A stretch of 64,000 nucleotides of DNA from Allocoleopsis franciscana PCC 7113 (lineage in GTDB: Bacteria; Cyanobacteriota; Cyanobacteriia; Cyanobacteriales; Coleofasciculaceae): contig NC_019738.1 of NCBI RefSeq assembly GCF_000317515.1, positions 6,722,001-6,786,000 on the forward strand, given 5' to 3'. The position numbers and the translations under genes were made by a program. Position 1 is the stretch's first letter; each line of letters opens with the position of its first letter. Below the pieces are notes generated by a model, which made no database searches, was not told the DNA's origin, and saw nothing but the letters and a program-made list of their open reading frames with translations. This document shows positions 27,910 through 36,062 of this stretch, in pieces.

Positions 27910-29001
27910 TCACTCGTTGTTTGCTAGCAGTGCCGCAAAAGTTTGAGCTTGTACTGATAGGTTATGGGTTTGATACCAAGCGTGAGCCTGATCGGCGATC
28001 GCCTGCAATGATTCTAATGATCTTAAGCCGTCTGTCTGGTGATGCGGAGTCCAAAAGTGCTTTCCCTCAATAATTCCATCAACCGGAAAAGGACTGCCCA
28101 CATGGCTCACAGGAAGTAAACCGTGAGCACAGTATGCGGCATATATCGTTGATTTTGCCAGAAACTCAGGGGTGTAGTTGAAGAAAGCGGCGAGAGATTT
28201 TAACAAGAAACCACTGATTTCGGCAGCCGATCGCTCTCCCAGTTCCACGATCGGTACGCCATTCATAGAAGATAAATTTAAACCCGTTTTTGCACCAATA
28301 TCCCAGATTTCCTCAATCCCTAGTAACTCGCAGGTTAACTGCAACTCGGCCCAAGATTCGCGATACACTCGTCCTCGATTGCTGGGACTGCCAAACACGA
28401 CAATACGTTTTTCGCGCTGAGTTAAAGAAGATACTTGATCAGGTTCTCCGATGTTAGAGAACACGGGTAGGGTAGGAATTTCGGTATGTTTGCCGGAACT
28501 TAAGTCATAGAGTGATTTAGCATAGTTTTGTCGGCTGGTAAGAATGCGATCGCTCAGTCTCGCCAAACGCATCGCCAAATTCTTTTGCAACGCTGATAGC
28601 CAAAAAGAACTTGTCCACGGTGGCCCAAAGGCATAGAGTTCATGGAACATCGTCACTAGAAACCGATGGACACCTGTCGTTCGCCAACCCAGTAAGCCAT
28701 CGATTAACCAGACAGGACAACCCCGTTTCGCGTAACCATAACCCACATAATGCAGTAAAACGGGGGCGGGTGAGGCGCTAATTTCGTTCAGGGATGATAG
28801 CACAGCACCTCTAGAACGATGGGGCAAAACACTAATCGGAAATCCCTCAATTTCCCTCTTTCCCTGCCAGTTTGGATTACCCACTAAAAAATGCGTTTCT
28901 TGGTTAAATTCTCGACGCAGTTGACGAGCAAGATTTAACGCATAATCCCCCAAACCATCAATGGCTGGGGGAAGCATCGGTACAACTTGGATAATTTCCA
29001 T
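27910..29001 (-). CDS. GT-B glycosyltransferase-like protein
   Basis: A protein of about 363 residues starting MEIIQVVPMLPPAIDGLGDYALNLARQL, a clear GT4-like N-terminal acceptor domain. The C-terminal domain is weaker: a donor-domain strand IVVFGSPSNRGRVY is present, but no clear EX7E motif is seen; FFNYTPEFLAKSTIYAAYCAHGLLPV takes its place. It may be a diverged or accessory transferase. The ATG at 29001 is chosen over an in-frame TTG one codon earlier. It is the first gene of the minus-strand polysaccharide cluster, so the main promoter probably lies just upstream. Confidence 0.78.
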   Translation of the reverse strand: MEIIQVVPMLPPAIDGLGDYALNLARQLRREFNQETHFLVGNPNWQGKREIEGFPISVLPHRSRGAVLSSLNEISASPAPVLLHYVGYGYAKRGCPVWLIDGLLGWRTTGVHRFLVTMFHELYAFGPPWTSSFWLSALQKNLAMRLARLSDRILTSRQNYAKSLYDLSSGKHTEIPTLPVFSNIGEPDQVSSLTQREKRIVVFGSPSNRGRVYRESWAELQLTCELLGIEEIWDIGAKTGLNLSSMNGVPIVELGERSAAEISGFLLKSLAAFFNYTPEFLAKSTIYAAYCAHGLLPVSHVGSPFPVDGIIEGKHFWTPHHQTDGLRSLESLQAIADQAHAWYQTHNLSVQAQTFAALLANNE

Positions 29002-29242
29002 CAAATCATTACGTCTGGAGCAAGCAACTTTATCGCTAAGGTGTATCCAGACCTATCATACAGAGCTTTCGTACCTTTCACTTGTCCTTAAATTGACCAC
29101 CGTTTTTTGTGGGGATGGGCATTTTACCAGTCCGGATTCTCCAAATTCTATGTACAACTGCTAACAATTAGAAGTGTCACCCATGTCATAAAACGGTTAT
29201 ACGAGCTTCACATTTTCGTCATATTTATTGAGTATCCTGATC

Positions 29243-29331
29243 GGTGAGCAGAGTTGAAGAAATTGGTCTGCTCCTCACACCACAGACAAATCAGGCTCTC
29301 TTGTTCAGGTAGAAGGCAAGAGAGCTTTTTT
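29243..29331 (+). ncRNA. yfr1: candidate Yfr1 small regulatory RNA
   Basis: Yfr1 is a cyanobacterial small RNA defined by a conserved unpaired ACUCCUCACAC between two hairpins. Here CTCCTCACAC (29271-29280) matches 10 of its 11 bases. It is preceded by a stem GAGCAGA (29246-29252)/TCTGCTC (29267-29273) and followed by a terminator hairpin GCTCTCTTG (29295-29303)/CAAGAGAGC (29317-29325) plus six T. The 3' part of stem 1 overlaps the first bases of the motif, so only the inner CAGA/TCTG pairs may form. The 5' end is estimated from a weak -10 TATCCT at 29233. It lies on the opposite strand to both flanking genes. Confidence 0.65.
29295..29331 (+). terminator. rho-independent terminator ending the Yfr1 candidate
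   Basis: A perfect 9-bp stem GCTCTCTTG/CAAGAGAGC with a 13-base loop is followed by TTTTTT at 29326-29331 on the plus strand. The same stem could also stop minus-strand readthrough from cphA2. Confidence 0.8.
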
Positions 29332-29347
29332 CTTTTCGCCTGCTTAA

Positions 29348-31258
29348 TTATAAAAGCGTTCCAATTTCCTTTAAATGGACACGGGTAAAGGGTTCAGCCG
29401 CACCCAGGGTGTACTGTTCAATTAAACCTTCGCGTCGGATTGAGACACTATCTCCTTCTTTAATCACCACAATGGAGTCGTCAAAAATATCTCGCGTCAG
29501 CATCATTTCCGTCTCTGTAGGATTATCCAGCACAACCATATTGCTGCCGTGATAAAACATCCCATCTCGTTCCAAAACGCCTTCCTGATACTCGGCAATT
29601 AATAGGTCAAGCTTGGGATTACGTAACAGGTTTTGCACGTTGGTATTATAATCTCGATGCAGAATTTTTTCGGAGCGATTGACAAAGACGGCATCGCGAC
29701 ATACAGCCCCAATTGTCCAATCGGGATGTTGTAGAAGAATATGGTCAATTGTTTCTTGCAGGTCTTGAACCGAAATCCGGTTAAAGGTGATAATCGGAAT
29801 CCTGGCATCCGTACCCGATGCAAAGAATGTTTCCAGGATATGAGAAGGCACATCTACACTTTCACCGACAGCCGGTCGAAGATGCATCGAAATGCCCGGA
29901 GCTGCATTGATTTCAATAATGCCAAAGTTGCCAGATTTCCATGATTTTGTCAAACTTTGGGCAATCACATCAATGCCCAAGCAAGTCAGCTTAAAGTGCT
30001 GGGCGATGTCTTGCGCCAGGATAATATTGTCAGGGTGAACCGTGCGTGTGGCATCAATACTCAAGCCTCCCGCTGACAGATTCGCGACTTTGCGAAGATA
30101 GACGGTGCGGCCTTTTTCAATCACGCTATCCGTTGATAAGCCTTGCTCCTCTAGATACCGTGCCATGGACTCATCCGACTGAATCTTACCTAAAGGGGAG
30201 GTAGCGGAGTCTGTCCGTTCCGGCTTACGGTTTTCGCGCTCAATTAACTGTGCGATCGTGGAATAGCCATCACCCACGACTGAGGCGGGACGGCGTTCGG
30301 TTGCAGCAACGAATCTCCCATTAACACAAAGCAGGCGAAAATCCACCCCAGAGATACTTTTCTCAACAATGACTTCAATTCCTTGGTTCTCAGGAATGGC
30401 ATCGACAGCCCGCTCAAAGGCAAATTCGAGTTCTTCGGCGTTTTGCACCTCAGCTGTCACTCCAATTCCTTTATGACCGGCTACGGGTTTGACGGCGACA
30501 GGATAACCAATCTTGTCGGCGACTTTCAAAGCTTCCTTGCGGGAGACAACCACATCCCCTTTCGGTACAGGAAAGCCGAGATTGTTTAAAAATGCCTTAC
30601 AGTCATCCTTGCGGGTGGTAAAGTCAGAGTCTAGATGGCTATCACAGTCAAAAGTTGTGGCGCTGCCGCGAACTTGCTTTTTCCCATAGCCGTATTGCAT
30701 GAGTCCTTCATCCCACAGATAAAAGGCAGGAATCCCTTGATCCCCGGCTGTCCGGAGCAAGGCGTAGACGGTTGGACCACCGTAAACAGAACGCCGGAAC
30801 ATATCCTGAAGCGCTTTGATCTGTTCCTCAAATAAAAATTCTTCGCCTTGAGTGATCGCTTCAAACCAGTCCCAAACGGCGTAAACGACGGCTCGCTGAG
30901 TACGGGCATGAACGGTTGGGACGCTAACCCTGACGAAATCCTTATAGGGTTTGAGATTCCAACGATCCAGGTGCAGCCCCATGTCGAGTTTTCCCGCTTC
31001 AGATACCGTTCGCGCAAACAAATCGGCGTAAGAGTCGGCAGTTTGGTTCCTCAACTCTGGGAAGCGATCGCTAATAATGGCGACATAGTCCTCAATCGGT
31101 CGAGGCGCTAAATGCCCAGTAAAGGCAAAATCAAAGACGAGCGCCGCACTGTCTAAGTAGGGATTGGGTCCGATGTAATGCTGGATGTTAAAAATATCGA
31201 AAGCATCGGTCTTCCTAGCATTGATCCGAAGAGTATCCGCATTTATCTCTAAAATCAT
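29348..31258 (-). CDS. cphA2: cyanophycin synthetase 2 (CphA2)
   Basis: A 636-residue cyanophycin synthetase of the short CphA2 type. It has the N-terminal CphA domain (about 1-160), then an ATP-grasp domain (about 210-475) with VAVKPVAGHKGIGVT and IIEINAAPGISMHLRPA. The C-terminal part aligns in outline with the Mur-ligase half of CphA1, but the P-loop GTNGKTT is missing (IPIITFNRIS stands in its place) and the domain is only about 160 residues. CphA1 is normally near 870-900 residues. CphA2 enzymes join beta-Asp-Arg dipeptides into cyanophycin with one ATP site, so this likely recycles dipeptide released by cyanophycinase. A GGGAG ribosome site precedes the ATG. Confidence 0.92.
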   Translation of the reverse strand: MILEINADTLRINARKTDAFDIFNIQHYIGPNPYLDSAALVFDFAFTGHLAPRPIEDYVAIISDRFPELRNQTADSYADLFARTVSEAGKLDMGLHLDRWNLKPYKDFVRVSVPTVHARTQRAVVYAVWDWFEAITQGEEFLFEEQIKALQDMFRRSVYGGPTVYALLRTAGDQGIPAFYLWDEGLMQYGYGKKQVRGSATTFDCDSHLDSDFTTRKDDCKAFLNNLGFPVPKGDVVVSRKEALKVADKIGYPVAVKPVAGHKGIGVTAEVQNAEELEFAFERAVDAIPENQGIEVIVEKSISGVDFRLLCVNGRFVAATERRPASVVGDGYSTIAQLIERENRKPERTDSATSPLGKIQSDESMARYLEEQGLSTDSVIEKGRTVYLRKVANLSAGGLSIDATRTVHPDNIILAQDIAQHFKLTCLGIDVIAQSLTKSWKSGNFGIIEINAAPGISMHLRPAVGESVDVPSHILETFFASGTDARIPIITFNRISVQDLQETIDHILLQHPDWTIGAVCRDAVFVNRSEKILHRDYNTNVQNLLRNPKLDLLIAEYQEGVLERDGMFYHGSNMVVLDNPTETEMMLTRDIFDDSIVVIKEGDSVSIRREGLIEQYTLGAAEPFTRVHLKEIGTLL

Positions 31259-32059
31259 TAATTATCTCCCTATCTCTAAATCTCTAAATATTCAATAATC
31301 TATAGACGGAGTCGTGCTTACAAGAGACTTTTAATAGTTAGGTCAAGTTGAGCCTTGAGGGTGACGACTGAGTCCAGGGATTGAACTTAAAGGTTGGGCA
31401 TCTTACCCGCTTTCCACCTGAATCTTGCTCCCCATTGAACTTATCTTAATGACCACTGTGTTTTCCTCTATCGCAGGATATCTAGAGGTGGAGATCACCC
31501 CTCAATCCAGAGAGTCTTTTGTTAAGAGAAAATAAAAAACGTGTTGGAGGTGACAGACAAGGAGAAGATAGTACCAAGGACTGCAACTCAAGACCGGGCT
31601 TTACAGGATCGGCGCTTTCGCGAGGCACATCTTTGTATGCCTGATCAAACTCACTAACCCTCAATGGTTTGGCTAGTGCATTGTATATGACGAGGCTTCT
31701 CAAGCGTAATTATTCCGATTCGCTAGTGCAAATGCGACCAACCAGGGCGATGCGGCGATCGCTCTACCATTCCAGTTCGGCTCGGAGAGCTTATGGCTGA
31801 AGCGACAGTACGTTTTGCGCGACTGCTTAAGGGTTCGGGCTGCTCTATCCAGTGGCGTTACGAGGGTTTAGTGGAATCACACCCAAAATTCACTCCTCTC
31901 ACTCACCCTCTAATCGCTCAAAAGACTCAAAAGAGGACGTATCTTTGCTGCTCAATCCTTGGGAAGAAGGGTTTTGTATCGAATGATACAACTTTTGAGG
32001 GAGGTTAGAGAAACCCACGCGATTGAATAAATAGAAGAAAGCCTTAGGAGGCAGTAGAG
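31259..32059. other. 801-bp divergent intergenic region between cphA2 and a small gene
   Basis: This long stretch lies between divergent genes, so it must contain at least two promoters. Two short open frames (31482-31703 minus and 31793-32008 plus) lack ribosome sites and recognisable composition, and I do not count them as genes. No clear NtcA box (GTA-N8-TAC) was found by eye. A HIP1-like GCGATCGC is present at about 31752. Confidence 0.45.
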
Positions 32060-32278
32060 ATGAATAGCACAAAAACTTCTCTCAGAGATGAAGTCCGAGA
32101 ACTTGCTGAAAAAGCGTTTCACCTCAAACTAATTTCTGGCTATGGCGATGGTCAATATAGTGACGAGTACCAGATTGTTGCCAACGGCAAACCCAAGCAT
32201 TTTCCCTTAGAGCGTGCACGCTTGCTTTTAGAAAACTTAATTGCCAGCCAGCAGCACAATCACTACAGTTTTCATTAA
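32060..32278 (+). CDS. conserved-looking small protein, 72 residues
   Basis: A short gene with an excellent ribosome site, AGGAGG at 32046-32051, eight bases before ATG. The 72-residue product is soluble and charged, with a helical N-terminus (RDEVRELAEKAFHLKLISGYGDG) and a second helix (FPLERARLLLENLIASQ). No known domain was recognised. It lies upstream of cphB in the same direction and divergent from cphA2, so a role tied to cyanophycin metabolism is possible. Its own terminator follows at 32413. Confidence 0.75.
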   Translation: MNSTKTSLRDEVRELAEKAFHLKLISGYGDGQYSDEYQIVANGKPKHFPLERARLLLENLIASQQHNHYSFH

Positions 32279-32412
32279 GAAACTGGATTGAACACTAAAA
32301 AGGGGATTCTGGGTTAAGAATTACAAACTCCTGCTTTATACCTCATCCTCAAGGAAGAAAGCGTAGCATTTCGCTAACAGACTTCAGTCTTAATTAAACC
32401 TGTTTCCCCTTT

Positions 32413-32437
32413 GACCCTTGGAGTAAGGGTCTTTTTT
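32413..32437 (+). terminator. rho-independent terminator after the 72-residue gene
   Basis: A perfect stem GACCCTT (32413-32419)/AAGGGTC (32425-32431) with a 5-base loop, followed by TTTTTT (32432-32437). It separates the small gene from cphB, so the two are probably independent transcripts. Confidence 0.85.
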
Positions 32438-32561
32438 ATGACTAAAATCTTTTTGAGTTTCTGTATAAAAATCTACCATTCGGCTGTTTAAGGAGCCAAA
32501 ATTGTCAGTCTTAATAGATAAAGGAATCAACTAAAGGCTCAAGGTAAAGGCTCAAGGGACT

Positions 32562-33434
32562 ATGGTGGTCAGCGACACGAACAGACAGTTGGTGATTATC
32601 GGCGGGGCGGAAGACAAGCAAGGAGACTGCACAATTCTTCGGGAATTTGTGCGACGTTCTGGGGGAATTAATGCTCGAATTGTTGTGATGACAGTGGCAA
32701 CGGAACTACCCAGGGAAGTCGGCGAAGACTATATGCGAATATTCGAGCGACTGGGGGTTGAGGATGTCCGCATTGTTGACACTGTTGAGCGAGAAGATGC
32801 TAATACATCAACCTACTTAGAAGCAATTGACAAGGCTACGGGTGTATTTTTTACAGGCGGCAATCAGGCTCGTATTACCAGCGTTCTCAGGGAGACTGAA
32901 CTCGATAGGCTGCTTCACAAACGGCTGGCTGAAGGACTGGTAATTGGAGGCACCAGCGCGGGAGCTGCCATGATGCCCGATATGATGATTGTAGAGGGAG
33001 ATTCCGAGACCAATCCTCGCATCGAAATTGTGGAAATGGAACCTGGGATGGCGTTCCTTCCGGGGGTCGTCATTGACCAGCATTTTGCTCAGCGCGGACG
33101 TATTGGACGCTTACTCTCAGCGGTGGCACAACAGCCGGTTAACTTGGGATTTGGGATCGATGAAAACACAGCCATTGTAGTGACGAATAATCAGATTGAG
33201 GTCGTTGGAGAAGGTGCTATTACCGTTCTTGATGTATCAGGAATTACTCATACCAACCTGGGTCAAATTTTAAAGGACGAAGACTTAGCACTGTGTGGAG
33301 TTAAGCTTCATATTCTGCCCCATGGCTATCGCTTTGATTTGGCTTCTCGTCAGCCAATTTTTGAAAACAACGTTTCTACAACGAACCAAACTGATGCTCA
33401 AGCACAAGACATGCCGCTAGTGGAATCAGCTTAA
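32562..33434 (+). CDS. cphB: cyanophycinase
   Basis: A 290-residue serine exopeptidase of the S51 group that cuts cyanophycin into beta-Asp-Arg dipeptides. The nucleophile elbow is GGTSAGA (129-135), placing the catalytic serine at residue 132, the same position reported for the Synechocystis enzyme. FFTGGNQARI (96-105) and GIDENTAIVV further on are also typical, and length matches the family. The ATG at 32562 starts MVVSDTNRQLVIIGG. cphB is usually followed by cphA1; here no cphA1 follows, and the divergent synthetase is the CphA2 type. The enzyme is expected to be cytoplasmic. Confidence 0.95.
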   Translation: MVVSDTNRQLVIIGGAEDKQGDCTILREFVRRSGGINARIVVMTVATELPREVGEDYMRIFERLGVEDVRIVDTVEREDANTSTYLEAIDKATGVFFTGGNQARITSVLRETELDRLLHKRLAEGLVIGGTSAGAAMMPDMMIVEGDSETNPRIEIVEMEPGMAFLPGVVIDQHFAQRGRIGRLLSAVAQQPVNLGFGIDENTAIVVTNNQIEVVGEGAITVLDVSGITHTNLGQILKDEDLALCGVKLHILPHGYRFDLASRQPIFENNVSTTNQTDAQAQDMPLVESA

Positions 33435-33485
33435 ACTATCGATTCAATGATTGAATTGGGTTAAGTTGGAGGCATAAGAGGATGG

Positions 33486-33516
33486 GGGGATAAGGGGCGT
33501 GATTCTTCTTATCTCC
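33486..33516. terminator. weak stem-loop between convergent cphB and DUF4178 genes
   Basis: GGGGATAAG (33486-33494) can pair with CTTATCTCC (33508-33516) with one wobble pair. It lies between two convergent genes and may act as a shared terminator, but no T tract follows directly. Confidence 0.35.
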
Positions 33517-33590
33517 TCAAAATCAACTATATTTTTGTAGCATCCCCTGTTATCGTGAAAGCGGGATAGATTCTTGGTGTTCTCGTTTAG

Positions 33591-34181
33591 CTAATTCCTA
33601 TACACCCGGCTGCCATCACCCGGTAACAGCATCAGCATTCTGGGATTAATCCGCTGTCCCACAGTGACCTCAATTTCTCCATTCCAGTCCTCGATGGAAA
33701 GCACTTGATCATTGCTGCCTTGATAGTCAAAATATCGACAATGCTCCCCTGTGCGCCTTAAGGTGGTGCCGATGCGAGTCATAGTTGCCCTGCCTGACTC
33801 AACACAACGGTAAGTTTCACCCGCAAAGGTGATTTGCTTGGGGGGTTGCTGGCTAACTTCTAGTTGAGTCGTCGGTTCTAGTAAGGCAACCTCAACACGG
33901 TCATCTTCATCCACAGAAAGCCAACGGATGCGCTCCCCATCTTGGAGGAGATACTCAAACCAGGTATAGTCCTTGTCCTCATAGGTGAGGCGTCCTTCCA
34001 CAACCCAATCCGTATCCATATACTGCACAATATCCCCAATTTCCAGGGTAAACACCGTGCGTTCTACAGGTGGCAGATGCCGACTGCCGCCAGTGCCTGG
34101 TAAGACACCCCGTTGCTGGAGTACTAACAGGACAATTCCAGCACTCACAATGGCAATGATTCCAATCCAAACCAATAGCAT
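33591..34181 (-). CDS. DUF4178 domain protein with N-terminal membrane anchor
   Basis: A protein of about 196 residues from the ATG at 34181; a longer in-frame version would start with TTG. An N-terminal membrane helix (LLVWIGIIAIVSAGIVLLVL) is followed by a DUF4178 domain: VFTLEIGDIVQYMDTDWVVEGRLTY interrupted by variable residues, then YTWFEYLLQDGERIRWLSVDEDD. DUF4178 proteins have no firm biochemical role. They often occur with membrane spermidine-synthase-like proteins, as here: the stop of that gene lies three bases before this start. The role is probably in envelope or polyamine-linked stress (inference). Confidence 0.82.
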   Translation of the reverse strand: MLLVWIGIIAIVSAGIVLLVLQQRGVLPGTGGSRHLPPVERTVFTLEIGDIVQYMDTDWVVEGRLTYEDKDYTWFEYLLQDGERIRWLSVDEDDRVEVALLEPTTQLEVSQQPPKQITFAGETYRCVESGRATMTRIGTTLRRTGEHCRYFDYQGSNDQVLSIEDWNGEIEVTVGQRINPRMLMLLPGDGSRVYRN

Positions 34182-34183
34182 AT

Positions 34184-35776
34184 TTAGTAAGCCGCCCAAC
34201 GAGGGTCAGACTGGTAGCGTACAATCACGGGGTGGGAGAGGCGATTGACCTCAACATTCCCTAACTTGACATCCCCCGGTAGCTGAAACAAAGTGTGCAG
34301 CATGGGTTGAGTCAGAAAGCGAGTCGGCACTGATAACTTTAGGCTGTCCGATTGAATCGACTGCCTCGACGCCAAGACAAAACCCCAGGGGCCAAAACTG
34401 GGAACATCCACAACATAAGGATGTACGGATAGTCCCACATCTGCCAGGGTTGCCGCAATACAACTCAAGACCTTGGGTGCAAAAAAGGGGCTAGAAGCCT
34501 GAGTCACTAAAACGCCTGTATCTGTCAGTCGGGACAAGAGGCGGCGGTAGAACCCTTCGGCATAAAGCTTGGCAAGAATCTCTTGATCGGGGTCGGGAAA
34601 GTCAGCAATAATCACATCAAAGGTTTCGTTCAGGGCGGGTGCACTCACAAACGCATCAGCAAAGACTACTTCCACACGAGGGTCAGCAAACGCCTTGCCA
34701 TTCACCTGTACCAACTGAGGATGATGGCGTGCCAAGTTCACCACGGCGGCATCTAGATCAATCAGCACGACCCGTTCTACCTCAGGCCACTTCAGCACTT
34801 CCCGCAGCGCCATCCCATCACCCGCACCGAGAACCAAAACTTGGCGCTTCCCCGTACTGGCACTCATGGCAGGATGTACTAACGCTTCATGGTAGCGGTA
34901 TTCATCCAGGGTGGAGAATTGCAAATCGCCGTTGAGGAAGAGACGCACATCGTTTGCCTGCCGCGTCAAGACGATACGTTGATAGGGGGTTTGGATGCGG
35001 GTGATAACAGGGGCGTTATAAAGAGTGTTTTCCAAAGCATTACTCAGGGGTACGGATAGAGGAGCTAAGCCACACAACAGAACACCAGTCAATAACCCGA
35101 TACGTCCCCAGAAACGCAGTTTGGGAAATCGCCACCCGATCGCACCTACCATAAAAGCCGGTAAAGCACCCAAAACAAAGGCCGTGGGAAACATCCCAAT
35201 TAGCGGTAACAAAAGCACAGGAAAGGCGAGGGAACCCAACAGTGCACCGACATAATCCAGCGCTAAAACACCCGCTAAAGCCTCACGCACACCTTCCTCT
35301 AGTTCCAATATCCGCGTCAGTAGGGGAACCTCCAGTCCGGCGAGGATTCCCAGCACAATGGTGACGAAGAATAAACCCAGCCAGATAGAACCATTGCTGA
35401 CAAACAGCGCAAACAGCCCTAGGGGTAAAACAGCCGTGAGGGGGGCAATCAGCAGTTCAATTTTGACAAAGGTTAACAGGAGTTGGCGTTGTAGAAACTG
35501 GGAACTGGTATTTACTGCAATGAACCGACTCAGGTAAGAACCGATACCCATGGCGGCTAAGAAGACGCCAACCGAGACGCCATAGGCTAAAGCTTGATTC
35601 CCAACGAGGTAGCTGGCGAGGGTTCCCAGTAGGAGTTCTACCGCCAGTCCACAGCTAGAGGAAACAGCCGCAGCAGCGAGTAGTAGCCAACGTTGATCGC
35701 GACAGAGAGAGGGATGCGGAGATTTAGAGGGAGATAACCCGACTTCTGGGTTGTTCGGTGGGATTGCATCTTCCAT
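34184..35776 (-). CDS. membrane-bound spermidine-synthase-like protein
   Basis: A 530-residue protein with about seven N-terminal membrane helices (residues about 30-245) fused to a spermidine-synthase-like Rossmann domain. The SAM-type site is VLVLGAGDGMALREVLK (canonical GGGDG.LREVLK), followed by VVLIDLDAAVVNLAR and the active-site region IIADFPDPD in place of the classical DSSDP. These membrane SpeE-like proteins are widespread, but their substrate is not established, so aminopropyl transfer should not be assumed. It is followed three bases later by the DUF4178 gene and preceded by two small membrane or secreted protein genes, forming a four-gene operon. Confidence 0.9.
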   Translation of the reverse strand: MEDAIPPNNPEVGLSPSKSPHPSLCRDQRWLLLAAAAVSSSCGLAVELLLGTLASYLVGNQALAYGVSVGVFLAAMGIGSYLSRFIAVNTSSQFLQRQLLLTFVKIELLIAPLTAVLPLGLFALFVSNGSIWLGLFFVTIVLGILAGLEVPLLTRILELEEGVREALAGVLALDYVGALLGSLAFPVLLLPLIGMFPTAFVLGALPAFMVGAIGWRFPKLRFWGRIGLLTGVLLCGLAPLSVPLSNALENTLYNAPVITRIQTPYQRIVLTRQANDVRLFLNGDLQFSTLDEYRYHEALVHPAMSASTGKRQVLVLGAGDGMALREVLKWPEVERVVLIDLDAAVVNLARHHPQLVQVNGKAFADPRVEVVFADAFVSAPALNETFDVIIADFPDPDQEILAKLYAEGFYRRLLSRLTDTGVLVTQASSPFFAPKVLSCIAATLADVGLSVHPYVVDVPSFGPWGFVLASRQSIQSDSLKLSVPTRFLTQPMLHTLFQLPGDVKLGNVEVNRLSHPVIVRYQSDPRWAAY

Positions 35777-35779
35777 CGT

Positions 35780-36010
35780 CTATTTTCCGGTACTCGGACC
35801 GCCCCCGCGAAAGCTACCATAAGCTGAACGATTAGGCAGAGGGTCCCAAACGCCTCGGTAGTAATAACCAGAGATGTATGTGCTATGCCGGGGCCAGTAG
35901 TGGCTCTGTCGTTCTTCCCGCAGGGTGAGGGCTGAGCGCTGACTGTAACCGGCGGTAATGGTGAATAGGGCGATGATGATCGCGGCGGCTGTCAAAATCT
36001 TAGTTAACAT
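35780..36010 (-). CDS. small secreted or membrane-anchored protein, 76 residues
   Basis: A 76-residue protein with an N-terminal hydrophobic segment (LTAAAIIIALFTITAGY) that may be a signal peptide or anchor, followed by a short polar, aromatic and glycine-rich tail (SGYYYRGVWDPLPNRSAYGSFRGGG). No known domain was recognised. It is three bases from the spermidine-synthase-like gene and so is part of the same operon. The tail should face the periplasm. Confidence 0.72.
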   Translation of the reverse strand: MLTKILTAAAIIIALFTITAGYSQRSALTLREERQSHYWPRHSTYISGYYYRGVWDPLPNRSAYGSFRGGGPSTGK

Positions 36011-36062
36011 GGCAGGAATTTATATTTTGAGCGGTATTAGGCAACAGTGAGATTGTGTGTTC

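Noticed and set aside
31482-31703. Minus-strand open frame of 73 codons between cphA2 and the small gene
   Set aside because: No ribosome site or motif; it crosses a region with mixed composition and looks like chance.
31793-32008. Plus-strand open frame of 71 codons upstream of the small cyanophycin-region gene
   Set aside because: No ribosome site, low-complexity composition and no recognisable domain; likely chance.
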